Assembly: GCA_910584865.1 (NCBI GenBank)
Contig: CAJUCE010000001.1
Coordinates: 96,088 to 160,087, forward strand
Length of the DNA: 64,000 bases
Direction: 5' to 3'
From: an uncultured Acetatifactor sp.
Lineage (GTDB): Bacteria; Bacillota; Clostridia; Lachnospirales; Lachnospiraceae
The notes below the pieces were generated by a model, which searched no databases, was not told the DNA's origin, and saw only the letters and a list, made by a program, of their open reading frames with translations. Below are positions 33,550 to 42,000 of this stretch, piece after piece (position 1 is the first letter of the stretch; each line of letters opens with the position of its first letter). Position numbers and translations under genes: made by a program.

Positions 33550-33595
33550 AACTAGTTGCATATTGCATTATAGCAACTAGTTGTCAATATGTCAA
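33550..33595 (-). promoter_or_regulatory. Consensus promoter with embedded MarR operator
   Basis: On the minus strand TTGACA (33595-33590) and TATAAT (33572-33567) are both perfect, with a 17-bp spacer. AACTAGTTGC (33550-33559) and its exact complement GCAACTAGTT (33573-33582) flank the -10 box. A bound dimer would block RNA polymerase, the classic autorepression layout for MarR proteins. Confidence 0.85.
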
Positions 33596-33695
33596 TAGTA
33601 TGGGCATTGTTTTTTATGCAGAGCTTTCCTTGAATTTTTCCTGCACATTTGGGGTATGATTTTTATGGATTCTTTATGAATAGTTCACAGAATTG

Positions 33696-33737
33696 TTAGC
33701 ACTCCCTCTTGACGAGTGCCAAAATAAGTGTTATAGT
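33696..33737 (+). promoter_or_regulatory. CIRCE element and heat-shock promoter
   Basis: TTAGCACTC-N9-GAGTGCCAA (33696-33722) matches CIRCE with one difference in the right arm. Inside it TTGACG (33709-33714) and TATAGT (33732-33737) form a promoter with a 17-bp spacer. CIRCE is the operator of the HrcA repressor, so the downstream Hsp20 gene should be heat-induced. Confidence 0.92.
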
Positions 33738-33767
33738 ACAAATAGAACAAGGGAAGAGAGAAAAGAG

Positions 33768-33917
33768 ATGAAGAAGGAAACGGAAATCTCAGATTTTGAT
33801 TCCGCAGTTCAGGAAGACAACACTTTGAATGGTTCAAAGGTGCTGAATAGAGTTTATAGTCAGAAAGGAGATATGACTTATGATGATGCCCAGTATTTTC
33901 AGAGAGGATTTGTTTGA
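33768..33917 (+). CDS. Possible 49-residue leader peptide before hsp20
   Basis: An ATG after GAGAGAAAAGAG opens a 49-codon frame (MKKETEISDFDSAVQEDNTL and so on) within the heat-shock transcript. It overlaps the start of the Hsp20 gene by 38 nt in another frame. It could couple translation or be an accidental frame. No family is recognised. Confidence 0.3.
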   Translation: MKKETEISDFDSAVQEDNTLNGSKVLNRVYSQKGDMTYDDAQYFQRGFV

Positions 33918-34341
33918 CAACTTTATGGAGGATTTCGCATTTCCGTCTTTCCGTTCATTCCCTGACGTGGACAGGACGCTGTACGGGAAGCATGCCAAGA
34001 ACCTGATGAAGACGGATGTGAAGGAGACGGAAGAAGGGTACGAGGTGGACATTGACCTGCCCGGATTCAAGAAGGATGAGATCAGGATGCAGTTGGAGAA
34101 CGGCAACCTGACAGTGAGCGCTTCCAAGGGCCTGGACAAGGACGAGAAGAACGAGAACGGCAACTATATCCGCAGGGAGCGTTATGCCGGAAGCATGAGC
34201 CGCAGCTTCTATGTAGGGGAGCATGTAAAGGAGGAGGACATCCGTCCGAAGTACGAGAACGGCATCCTGTCCTTCCATCTGCCCAAGGAGGAGAAGAAGG
34301 CGGTAGAGCAGAAGCCCCATTATATTTCCATTGAGGGATGA
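33880..34341 (+). CDS. Small heat-shock protein Hsp20
   Basis: The 153-residue alpha-crystallin-type chaperone holds unfolding proteins in the cytoplasm under heat stress. The alpha-crystallin domain covers about residues 42-140, from MKTDVKETEEGYEVDIDLPGF to YENGILSFHLPK, with the family GILxxxLPK motif. A short N-terminal arm (MMMPSIFREDLFDNFMEDF) is typical. AAAGGAG lies eight bases upstream. HrcA control through CIRCE is shown by the operator at 33696. The DnaJ-like gene follows about 500 bp downstream with its own spacing. Confidence 0.95.
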   Translation: MMMPSIFREDLFDNFMEDFAFPSFRSFPDVDRTLYGKHAKNLMKTDVKETEEGYEVDIDLPGFKKDEIRMQLENGNLTVSASKGLDKDEKNENGNYIRRERYAGSMSRSFYVGEHVKEEDIRPKYENGILSFHLPKEEKKAVEQKPHYISIEG

Positions 34342-34380
34342 AGGGGAATTCCCTGTCGGTTCCCGTCCGTTGAGGGATGA

Positions 34381-34425
34381 GGGCGGGCCGGTTGTTTCGG
34401 GCAAATTGATTCCTGCCCGGCCCGC
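34381..34425. repeat. GC-rich hairpin after hsp20
   Basis: GCGGGCCGG pairs exactly with CCGGCCCGC about 35 bases later. No T-tract follows. It sits 40 bases after the Hsp20 stop and may protect the transcript 3' end. Confidence 0.45.
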
Positions 34426-34518
34426 GCGGCAGGGCGGCGATGGAGGTAAAAAAGCGGCTCCGGGCGGCAGCCTCGGAATACTCGGATAATGCCTTAGAAA
34501 TTGGGGCATGACGGGAGG

Positions 34519-34552
34519 ATACCCTGCAGGCTTATGCCCTGTAGGGTATTTT
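34519..34552 (+). terminator. Terminator downstream of hsp20
   Basis: ATACCCTGCAGG and CCTGTAGGGTAT pair with one mismatch around a short loop, and TTTT follows. It is the first clear terminator after the heat-shock gene. Confidence 0.65.
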
Positions 34553-34594
34553 CAGTGTGTGATGTGGGGCAGGGGAAGCTTCTCGTACAATTCC

Positions 34595-34810
34595 TCAGGC
34601 GTTTAACGACGAAATCTTACGCAAAGCGGCAAAATTTGGTTCTGGTCTATCCGGGTCAGGCACTTAACAATGAAATCGTATGCTTTATGGCAAAACTTTT
34701 CCGGCTTGTCCGGGCTAGGAACTGTGAAGAGAAAAATTTGTACTTTCAGGAACGAAGCGCCAGGATATATGCACTTTTCCATGCAGGATTCCGAAAATTT
34801 ATTTCACGGC
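34595..34810. repeat. Degenerate 61-nt tandem intergenic repeats
   Basis: Units begin TCAGGCGTTTAACGACGAAATC (34595) and TCAGGCACTTAACAATGAAATC (34656), each followed by GGCAAAA and TCCGGG, and a third weaker unit starts near 34716. A related single unit occurs at 13688-13730, and the tail resembles 33364-33440. A 126-codon open frame through this region has no ribosome-binding site and is not taken as a gene. Confidence 0.6.
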
Positions 34811-34855
34811 GCATTCTTGGGATGAGGAATTTTAGAGTCAGATTGGGAGGTAAAT

Positions 34856-35869
34856 ATGGGAAAGAAAAGGGATTATTATGAAGTCCTGGGCGTAGACCGG
34901 AATGCGGATGACGGCACCATCAAGAAGGCATACCGGAAACTGGCAAAAAAATACCATCCTGACACTACTGTCGGAAACGCCCGGGCAGAAGAAAAGTTTA
35001 AGGAAGTGACAGAGGCCTACGAAATCTTGAGCGATCACGAGAAACGGAAGCTGTATGACCGTTTTGGTCACGGGGCTTTTGACGGCAGCAGCGGGGCAGA
35101 CCGGGAAGCGTACGGGCAGCCCTTCGGAGATTTCTTCCACTTCGGCGGGAAGGGACCGCATGCTTACCGGGGAACAGAAACCGGAGGTGCGTATGAGGGA
35201 ACCGGGGGCACGTACCGCGGAACAGGCAGTGACGGCAGCGCTTTCGAATATCACTTTGAGGGCAGCGACATGGATGACATCCTGAAAAACATGTTTGGCG
35301 GAGGATATGAGGACAGCTTTGTGCGGGAAAGAGCGGATGTGGAGGCGGAGATTTCAGTCAGCTTCGAGGATGCGGCCTTTGGCTGTGAGAAAACACTGCG
35401 CCTGGAGGACGGAAGAGGCAGCGTGAAAAATCTGCAGGTGCGGATTCCCGCGGGCATCGATACCGGAAAATGCATCCGTCTGAAGGGAAAAGGGAACCCG
35501 GGCAGAAACGGTATGGCCGGGGATCTGCTGCTGCGTGTGAAAGTGGGAGAAAAGCCCGGATTTGAACGCCGGGGCATGGACATCTATACGACAGCCTATA
35601 TTCCCTTTACAACGGCAGTCCTGGGCGGGGAGGCTACGGTGGACACCCTTTATGGAAAAGTGGCCTGCAGAATCAGGGAAGGCACCCGGTCAGGTACAAA
35701 AATCCGCCTGAAAGGAAAGGGAATTGTCTCCATGAAGGATTCCGGGGTGCATGGGGACCAGTATGTGACCGTGGAAATCCAGGTGCCGGAAAATCTGAGC
35801 GAGGAGGCAAAACGGAAACTGAAGGAATTTGAGGAGGCATGCAGGGGAGGGCGCAGAAGCGTGGCATAG
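34856..35869 (+). CDS. DnaJ-like co-chaperone without zinc finger (CbpA type)
   Basis: This 337-residue protein has a J domain (residues 6-70) with HPD at 34-36, a Gly/Phe/Tyr-rich linker (about 75-125) containing repeated TGGTYRGTG-like units, and the two C-terminal substrate-binding barrels (about 170-325; VRIPAGIDTGKCIRLKGKG, VPFTTAVLGGEATVDTLYG). The four CxxCxGxG zinc motifs of DnaJ are absent, as in CbpA/type II proteins. It stimulates DnaK and presents clients. GGGAGG precedes the ATG. Its position after Hsp20 makes a small proteostasis cluster, but no CIRCE was found directly upstream. Confidence 0.92.
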   Translation: MGKKRDYYEVLGVDRNADDGTIKKAYRKLAKKYHPDTTVGNARAEEKFKEVTEAYEILSDHEKRKLYDRFGHGAFDGSSGADREAYGQPFGDFFHFGGKGPHAYRGTETGGAYEGTGGTYRGTGSDGSAFEYHFEGSDMDDILKNMFGGGYEDSFVRERADVEAEISVSFEDAAFGCEKTLRLEDGRGSVKNLQVRIPAGIDTGKCIRLKGKGNPGRNGMAGDLLLRVKVGEKPGFERRGMDIYTTAYIPFTTAVLGGEATVDTLYGKVACRIREGTRSGTKIRLKGKGIVSMKDSGVHGDQYVTVEIQVPENLSEEAKRKLKEFEEACRGGRRSVA

Positions 35870-35970
35870 AAGCGCTTCTGTGCCGTTCCTATCCAGGCCT
35901 TTCCCCACAGCCCGGACCGCCCTGCGGAGCAAAAAGTCGGACAGCCCTGTTGACTTTTCAGGCAGGGCAA

Positions 35971-36588
35971 TCATCTTTTGAAGGACAACAGTCCGGCACA
36001 GAATGAAAATTTTTCAAATTTCATCTGCGGAAATGACATGGCTATTTCGTCTGCCACAAAATAGAATTCGTCATCATCCCATTCCTCGCCGATCAATGCT
36101 TTGTTCCGCTCCAGTTCCGCGCGAGTCTCAAATGCCACGTCCCCGATATAGAGCCATGCCCCGTCGCGCAGTAAGGGCAGAGTATCCCTGATAAATTCGA
36201 TTTTCTGCCCGTCGGTCAGATGATGCAGGGAATAGGTGGCTATTATCGCGTCATATTGATGCCGCCTCAATTCCGGCACAAGCCCCTGGGAAAAATCCCC
36301 CTGATAAATTCGGGCTTCCGGCATCTTTGCTTTTGCCAGTTCGATCATTCTTTCGGAGAAATCCTGTCCCCAGATGCGGCATCCCTGATCGTACAATCTG
36401 TTGGTAAGCGTACCGGTGCCAAAGCCGATATCCAGAACGCTGCTGCATTTGTCTGTCAACACTCTGCTGTAAATTTCATTCAGGATCTGCCTGTATCCGG
36501 CAAACGGGTAAGTGCCGTCTTCATCAGACAAACCCACGCTTTCGTCATAGCCGTCCGCCCATAAATCGAATCCTTTGTTGTCAAGCAT
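35971..36588 (-). CDS. Class I SAM-dependent methyltransferase
   Basis: The 205-residue enzyme has the Rossmann-type methyltransferase motifs: VLDIGFGTGTLTNRLYDQG (motif I, SAM loop), IWGQDFSERMIELAKAKMP (acidic motif II), and YDAIIATYSLHHLTDGQK (motif IV). The N-terminus (FDLWADGYDESVG) is typical of small-molecule methyltransferases of the UbiE/YrrT-like group. The substrate is unknown. AAGGAGAATAAG sets the start at 36588. It converges with the DnaJ-like gene; the 100-bp gap holds a GCCCTG / CAGGGC hairpin that may end both. Confidence 0.9.
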   Translation of the reverse strand: MLDNKGFDLWADGYDESVGLSDEDGTYPFAGYRQILNEIYSRVLTDKCSSVLDIGFGTGTLTNRLYDQGCRIWGQDFSERMIELAKAKMPEARIYQGDFSQGLVPELRRHQYDAIIATYSLHHLTDGQKIEFIRDTLPLLRDGAWLYIGDVAFETRAELERNKALIGEEWDDDEFYFVADEIAMSFPQMKFEKFSFCAGLLSFKR

Positions 36589-37140
36589 CTTATTCTCCTT
36601 TGCAAAGCTTTGAATTTAATTTTCCAAATAACTTTCATACAATTAACACGATTTCTATCTGTAAGTAGTTATGACCCCAACATCTTGATTATACAATATA
36701 AATATGATTCTGGAAAGATGCTGCTGTTTTTTTCTGTAGAACTCTTAAAACGCGCAATTCTAAAACTTCTAAAGTTTTTATAAAGTACTTGTGTCCGAAA
36801 ATGGTTCATGTTATAGTAAACATATCAACAAAATACATCACCGTTTTCCCGGGGCAGCAGTTCTTGGGGGAGTGTCTGAATTCATAATATATGGGAAGTT
36901 TGCAAAAGTCCGTTTTCCGAAAATGGATGTGCTGTGCAGGTGCCTGCTTCCCAGAGAACATTTTTATCAGAGAGCCGCGTTCCTTAAGGGACAGAGAGCT
37001 CTTTTGCATCGGCTTTTCGCCATCAATTCAAACAAAGAAACAGAATGAGAGGGGGACAGGCGGAAAGCAGTTTTCTTCTGTTCCACAGGCTGGGGGCTGG
37101 ACAGCGGACAGGCACTTTAGCGGCAGGATCGGGAACCGGG
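36589..37140. other. AT-rich intergenic region
   Basis: Contains the upstream region of the methyltransferase, a palindrome AAAACTT-CTA-AAGTTTT near 36762-36778, the promoter at 36789, and 300 bp before the Rpn remnant where open frames lack family features. No gene is supported here. Confidence 0.4.
36789..36817 (+). promoter_or_regulatory. Probable sigma-A promoter
   Basis: TTGTGT (36789-36794) and TATAGT (36812-36817) are spaced by 17 bp. It reads toward the Rpn remnant and the dihydrouridine synthase gene. Confidence 0.5.
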
Positions 37141-37622
37141 AGGGGTATGGGAAATGGATTCCGGATTTTCAATACGAAGTGGTCCGGATTCATGATTACA
37201 GTGATGAAGAATTGCTGAAACGGGGGGATGAAATGTCCCTGATAATGATGATAAACAAAATCCAGGATGCGTCTGACCTGGATGGCTTTCTCAAAATGCC
37301 TGGATGGGAATTGGACAAAATAGTCCAGGACAGTCCCATGCATGTGATTGACGTGATGGCGAAAGTTGTGGAGAGCCTGTGCTTTAAGATAGATGCATCC
37401 GAGGAGGAGAGGACGGAATGTGTCTTTCGTTATACATTTAGCCTGGTAAATGCTTTTATTCACGAGTATAAGGAAGTGTCTGCAAATAACTACTGCGATT
37501 TTATGGCAGATTTTATTGTATTTCCGGACTTTTGCCTGAACATATTACAGGAACCGCTTCGCAAACCCTGTAATCAAAAAGAAATTGCAGCAGTTATTTT
37601 CCGACAATTCCTAAGCTGTTAA
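37141..37622 (+). pseudogene. Rpn-family remnant (5' truncated)
   Basis: The open frame carries PDFQYEVVRIHDYSDEELLKRGDEMSLIM with INKIQDASDLDGFL and DSPMHVIDVMAKVVESLCFKI. These are the middle and C-terminal parts of Lachnospiraceae Rpn/transposase-like nucleases. The nuclease core and N-terminus (MAEKDITEK-type) are absent upstream, where the frame translates to unrelated Cys/Arg-rich sequence. The tail (NQKEIAAVIFRQFLSC) also departs from the family. It ends 17 bases before the dihydrouridine synthase gene. Confidence 0.65.
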
Positions 37623-37639
37623 GGACAGGGAGGGAACAG

Positions 37640-38599
37640 ATGGAAATCAGGAAGCTGCGGGTGGGGAACCTGCTTTTGTCCTCCAACGTGCTGATGGCCC
37701 CGCTTGCGGGATATACCTGTTATCCCTTCCGTATACTGGCCTATGAGATGGGGGCGGGGCTGTGCTTTACGGAGATGGTCAGTGCAAACGGGCTGAAATA
37801 TCAGGACAGGGCCACCGAACGTCTGCTGTTTACCACGAAGGAGGAGGCAGTAAAGGCAGTTCAGCTGTTGGGAGGCAGTCCCGCGGTGATGGAGCGGATG
37901 GCCTGTAGCGGGATGTTGGAGCCTTTTGATATCATTGACATCAATATGGGATGCCCGGTTCCAAACGTGTTCAAAAGCGGCGAGGGAAGCGCGCTGATGC
38001 TGGACCAGAAGCGGGCGGCCGCCATCATTCGGGGCTGTAAAAAGAGCGGAAAGGCCGTGACGGTAAAATGCCGCGTGGGAATACGGGAAGAGGACATGTT
38101 TGCGGCGGAGTTTGCCAGGATGTGCGAGGATGCGGGGGCAGATATGATAACCATTCACGGCCGTTCCCGGAATATGATGTATGACGGGGCGCCTCATTGG
38201 GAGGAGATTGCCCGGGCGAAAATGGCGGTGCGGATTCCGGTGATTGCCAACGGGGGCATCTGCTCTGCCCGGGACGGGGGAAGGATGATGGAACAGACCG
38301 GGGCGGACGGAATCATGATTGCCAGATACGGCCTGGAGAATCCCTATATTTTCGCGGAGCTGACCGGGAAAAAATGTGACAGGACCCGGCTGCAGATTCT
38401 GTTGGAGCAGATGGAACTGGCGGGCAGGTATTATGACGAGACCTTTACCATGTCCTATATCCGGAAACTGGCTTCCTATGGTATGAAGAAGCGCAGGGGG
38501 ACAAAGCAGTATAAGCAGAGGCTGTATGAATGCGGCAGCCTGGCGGAGCTGCGGGAGGTGGCAGAGCTGATTTTTCGGGAACCGGCACTTGATGTTTAG
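37640..38599 (+). CDS. dus: tRNA-dihydrouridine synthase
   Basis: The 319-residue flavoenzyme reduces uridines in tRNA using FMN and NAD(P)H. Family features are VLMAPLAGYTCYPFRILA, the catalytic Cys in DIINMGCPVPNVFK-like DINMGCPVPN, KCRVGI, TIHGRSRNMMY, and IPVIANGGICSARDG plus GIMIARYGLENPYIF for FMN-phosphate binding. It is of the DusB-like group usual in Firmicutes. AGGGAGGG before the ATG supports the start. Its neighbours are unrelated. Confidence 0.95.
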   Translation: MEIRKLRVGNLLLSSNVLMAPLAGYTCYPFRILAYEMGAGLCFTEMVSANGLKYQDRATERLLFTTKEEAVKAVQLLGGSPAVMERMACSGMLEPFDIIDINMGCPVPNVFKSGEGSALMLDQKRAAAIIRGCKKSGKAVTVKCRVGIREEDMFAAEFARMCEDAGADMITIHGRSRNMMYDGAPHWEEIARAKMAVRIPVIANGGICSARDGGRMMEQTGADGIMIARYGLENPYIFAELTGKKCDRTRLQILLEQMELAGRYYDETFTMSYIRKLASYGMKKRRGTKQYKQRLYECGSLAELREVAELIFREPALDV

Positions 38600-39042
38600 G
38601 GAGGATGCTCACGGTCAGAAACATTTGCCATACAATAGAATCCACGCTTCGCGAGAATTTTATTGCCGTGGATGAAAACGCTGAGAAATTATTTTTTTGT
38701 TAAAATTTGTTTTCGGCTTTTCCGGTGAATTATGCTGTACGCACATAAAATTTGCAGAAACTACAACAAAGCCACCATTGTGATGGTAGCTTTAAGACCG
38801 CCAGGCATATATACTTACTCAGGGCGAATATGTAAATTCCGGTGTTTTTGAGTATAACAATTGCGTATTATGACAAGGGTTTGGAAAAGCCTGCACTTTT
38901 TATGCAAAGTACAGGATTGGGGCAGAAGATATCGTAATTTCGGAAATGAAGATGGTTGGTGAGAAGAAGGCATTACGAGGGAAAAATTCTATTACTAAAA
39001 TTTCCCGGAAGGAAAAAAGAAAGCGGCACGGAGGCAGCAGGG
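38600..39042. other. Intergenic region with dispersed repeat pieces
   Basis: About 440 bp. The segment 38631-38666 is a hairpin-like relative of the palindrome at 737-767 (CAATAGAAT...TTTATTG). The segment at 38757-38812 (AAAGCCACCATTGTGATGGTAGCTTTAAGACCG) resembles 33475-33535. A stretch at 38690-38730 resembles part of the 61-nt repeats. An open frame from 38956 joins the leucine-rich repeat gene but its first 29 codons lack a ribosome-binding site. Confidence 0.45.
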
Positions 39043-42000
39043 ATGGAAGAACTTCACATTCGGGACGGGATTTTGGAAGCGTATACGGGGCGGGAAGCGG
39101 CAGTGACGGTGCCGGAGGGCGTCCATACCATTGGAAAGGGGGCATTCAAAGCCTGTGTCTCCGTGAAAAAGGTACTGCTGCCGGCGGGGCTTCGCCGGAT
39201 TGAGGAGGAGGCATTCAAGGGATGCCGCAATCTGGAGGAGGCCGAGATTCCGGAGGGGGTGTCATATATCGGGGCGTATGCTTTTCACCGCTGCCATTCT
39301 TTAAGGAAGATTTCACTGCCTGTCTCTGTGACAGAGCTTGGGGACTGTGTTTTCCTTTACTGCGACAGTCTGGAGGAGGCGCGGATTCCCGGTGTCTGCC
39401 GTGTAGGGGCACAGGCTTTTGTAAACGATGTGTCGCTGCGGCGGTTGGAGATTTCATCCGCGCTTCGGGAGGACTGTATCTGCGATGTCTTCACGGGATG
39501 CGGGGCGGTGCAGGAGGTTGCTTTTGCGGGTTTGGGGACATACCGCTTTCCAAATGCGGTGGAGGCCGTGGCGGGGGAGATGGAGCTGCCCCGTCTGGTG
39601 AGGGCCATAGCCGTGGATATCCTGCGGATGATGGAACTGGAGGGCAGGTGCCTGCTGACCTTCCGCACCAATTTAAAACATGTGGATATTCCGGAGGGAA
39701 TCGAAAGGATCGGAAAGAGCTGTTTCTTTGACAAAAGGGGAATCGGATCGGTGCGCTTTCCACGGTCACTGAAGGAAATCGGAAGCCGTGCCTTCAGGAA
39801 CTGTATCAATCTGGAGACAGTTATCTTTGAAGGGAAGGAGATATCCATCCATGAGGATGCCTTCAAGAACTGTAGTTCCCTGAAAACCATCCGGATGCCC
39901 GGGAATCTGCAGTATGAACTGGAGGGTATTGGCGGCCTGCAGGGGACGGAGGTGCCGGAGCAGGTGAGGCTGATACAAAAGCAGGTGTTGGGGAATTTCC
40001 GGATCAGCGGCAGCATCCTGCTGAAATATCTGGGGGAGGAGCCCAGGGTGGCGGTACCGGAAGGGATTACCGTGATTGCGGAGGAGGCCTTTGCGGGGAA
40101 CGAGGCTGTTGACAGGGTGCTTCTGCCGGAGAGCCTGCGGGAAATCGGCGCAGGGGCGTTCCGGGGCTGTGTGCTGCTGCAGTCCATTGGTTTTCCGGAG
40201 GGGTTGGAGCGGATCGGCGATGGGGCATTTGAGAACTGTGTGAAACTTCTTCGGGTAAATCTCCCACGGAATCTTACAGAAATAAACGAAAAAACATTTA
40301 AAAGGTGCCGGGCATTGAAGGAAATATCCTTTGGGGAGCGAACTTGGCGGATTGGGGAGCAGGCTTTCTATAGCTGTGCTTCAGTCAGGGAACTGGCCTT
40401 TCCCGAGAGCATGCGTTTTCTGGGGGACATGGCATTCTACCGCTGCGGGGCATTGCGGGCGGTTCATCTTCTGTCGGGGATAGAGCATGTGGGAAACCTG
40501 GCTTTTGCCCAGAGCGGGGTAAGGAGAGCCAGGGTGTCTGGCGGCGGGCAGGGATACGGAACAGGTGTTTTCTCGGAATGCGCGAGCCTGAAAAGCCTTG
40601 TTCTGGAGGAAGGAGTCTGCCATATCGCGGACAGGATGGGCTATGGGTGCAGGGCTTTGGGCGAGGTACAGGTGCCGGATTCCCTTGTTTCCGTAGGGCG
40701 GAATGTGTGGGAAGGGACGCCTTTTTTGGAAAACTGGCTGCAGAAAGGGCGGGAATCGGAGACGGAAATTCTCTGGGACGGCAGGAATCTGGGGGGTGAA
40801 GTGCGGCTTCGGGAGACGGTGCGGATTGTGGCGGGCGGGGCTTTTTATGGAAACCGAAATCTGACAGGGATGGAGATTCCGGAGAGTGTCCAATGGGTTG
40901 GCCCGGCGGTTTTCAAAGGCTGCGGCGGGCTGCGGGAAGTGTCCTGGAGGACGGAGGAATGCCGGTGCCTGGAGGCGGAGGTTTTCTCGGGATGTGTGCG
41001 GTTGGAGCGGGTGTGGAGTGGTCCGCGGAAGGATCCGGAAGGTGTGCGGTGCGGTGAGCAGGGAAGCGGCCCTCGGAAGGAATCGGAAGGAGTACGTTGG
41101 GAAGAGCAGGCGGCACAAGTCCCCGGCTTTCGGAGCATACAATGGAAATCTATTGGGGAGCGTGCTTTTTACCGATGCGGGAACTTGAAGGAAGTTTGTC
41201 TGAAGGAAACGGCTCAGATTGGAAAGGAAGCGTTTTCCGGCTGCACACAGATAAAAGTTATATTCGGACATTCTTCGGAATTCCCATCATTTTCTGACTT
41301 TGAAACTGATTCTGAAGAAACTGATTCCGAAGTTTCTGGGATCCCAGGAAACCGGGCATGGTTCGGAGAAAATGCATTCGAGGGCACGTTCCTGGCGCAG
41401 GAGAGGCAGGGGGTGCCTGCGGTAGTGGGGACGATTGTGGTTTCCGGGAAAGGCTGCAGCGGGGAGCTGCGTCTGCCGGAAGGAATTACGGGGATTGCGC
41501 CCTTCGCTTTTTCCGGAAATAACCGGATAACGGGACTGGCGCTTCCCCAGAGCCTTCAGCGGATTGGAGAGGGGGCTTTCTGGGGCTGCGGCAGGCTTGC
41601 GGAGGTAAGTTTTCCGGAAAATGCATGCCGGATCGGCGCACGGGCGTTTCAGAAATGTATTGCCTTAAAAGAGGTGGAGATTCGGGCTGAACAGCTTGGA
41701 GCAGCTGCCTTTGCCTATTGCATATCATTAAGACACGCAATTATAAACGGGAAAACGATTCTTCCGGAAGGATTTTTTGAGGGCTGCAGGGAATTGAGGG
41801 AATGTGTCTGCCCTGATGTGAGGGCAGTGAAATCGGATTGTTTTAACGGCTGCGGGCAGTTGGAGAGATTTGATTTCAGCCGGGTCTGTGTGGTGCGGGA
41901 GTCTGCCTTTGCAGGCTGTAGTAATTTGAAAATGGCCGCTTTTCCGGAGGGTGCCTGTATTAAGGCCCATGCCTTTGAAGACTGCTGCGGCCTGGAGGAG

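Noticed and set aside
34501..34881. 126-codon frame between hsp20 and the DnaJ-like gene
   Set aside because: It runs through tandem intergenic repeats and a terminator, has no ribosome-binding site, and overlaps the start of the DnaJ-like gene.
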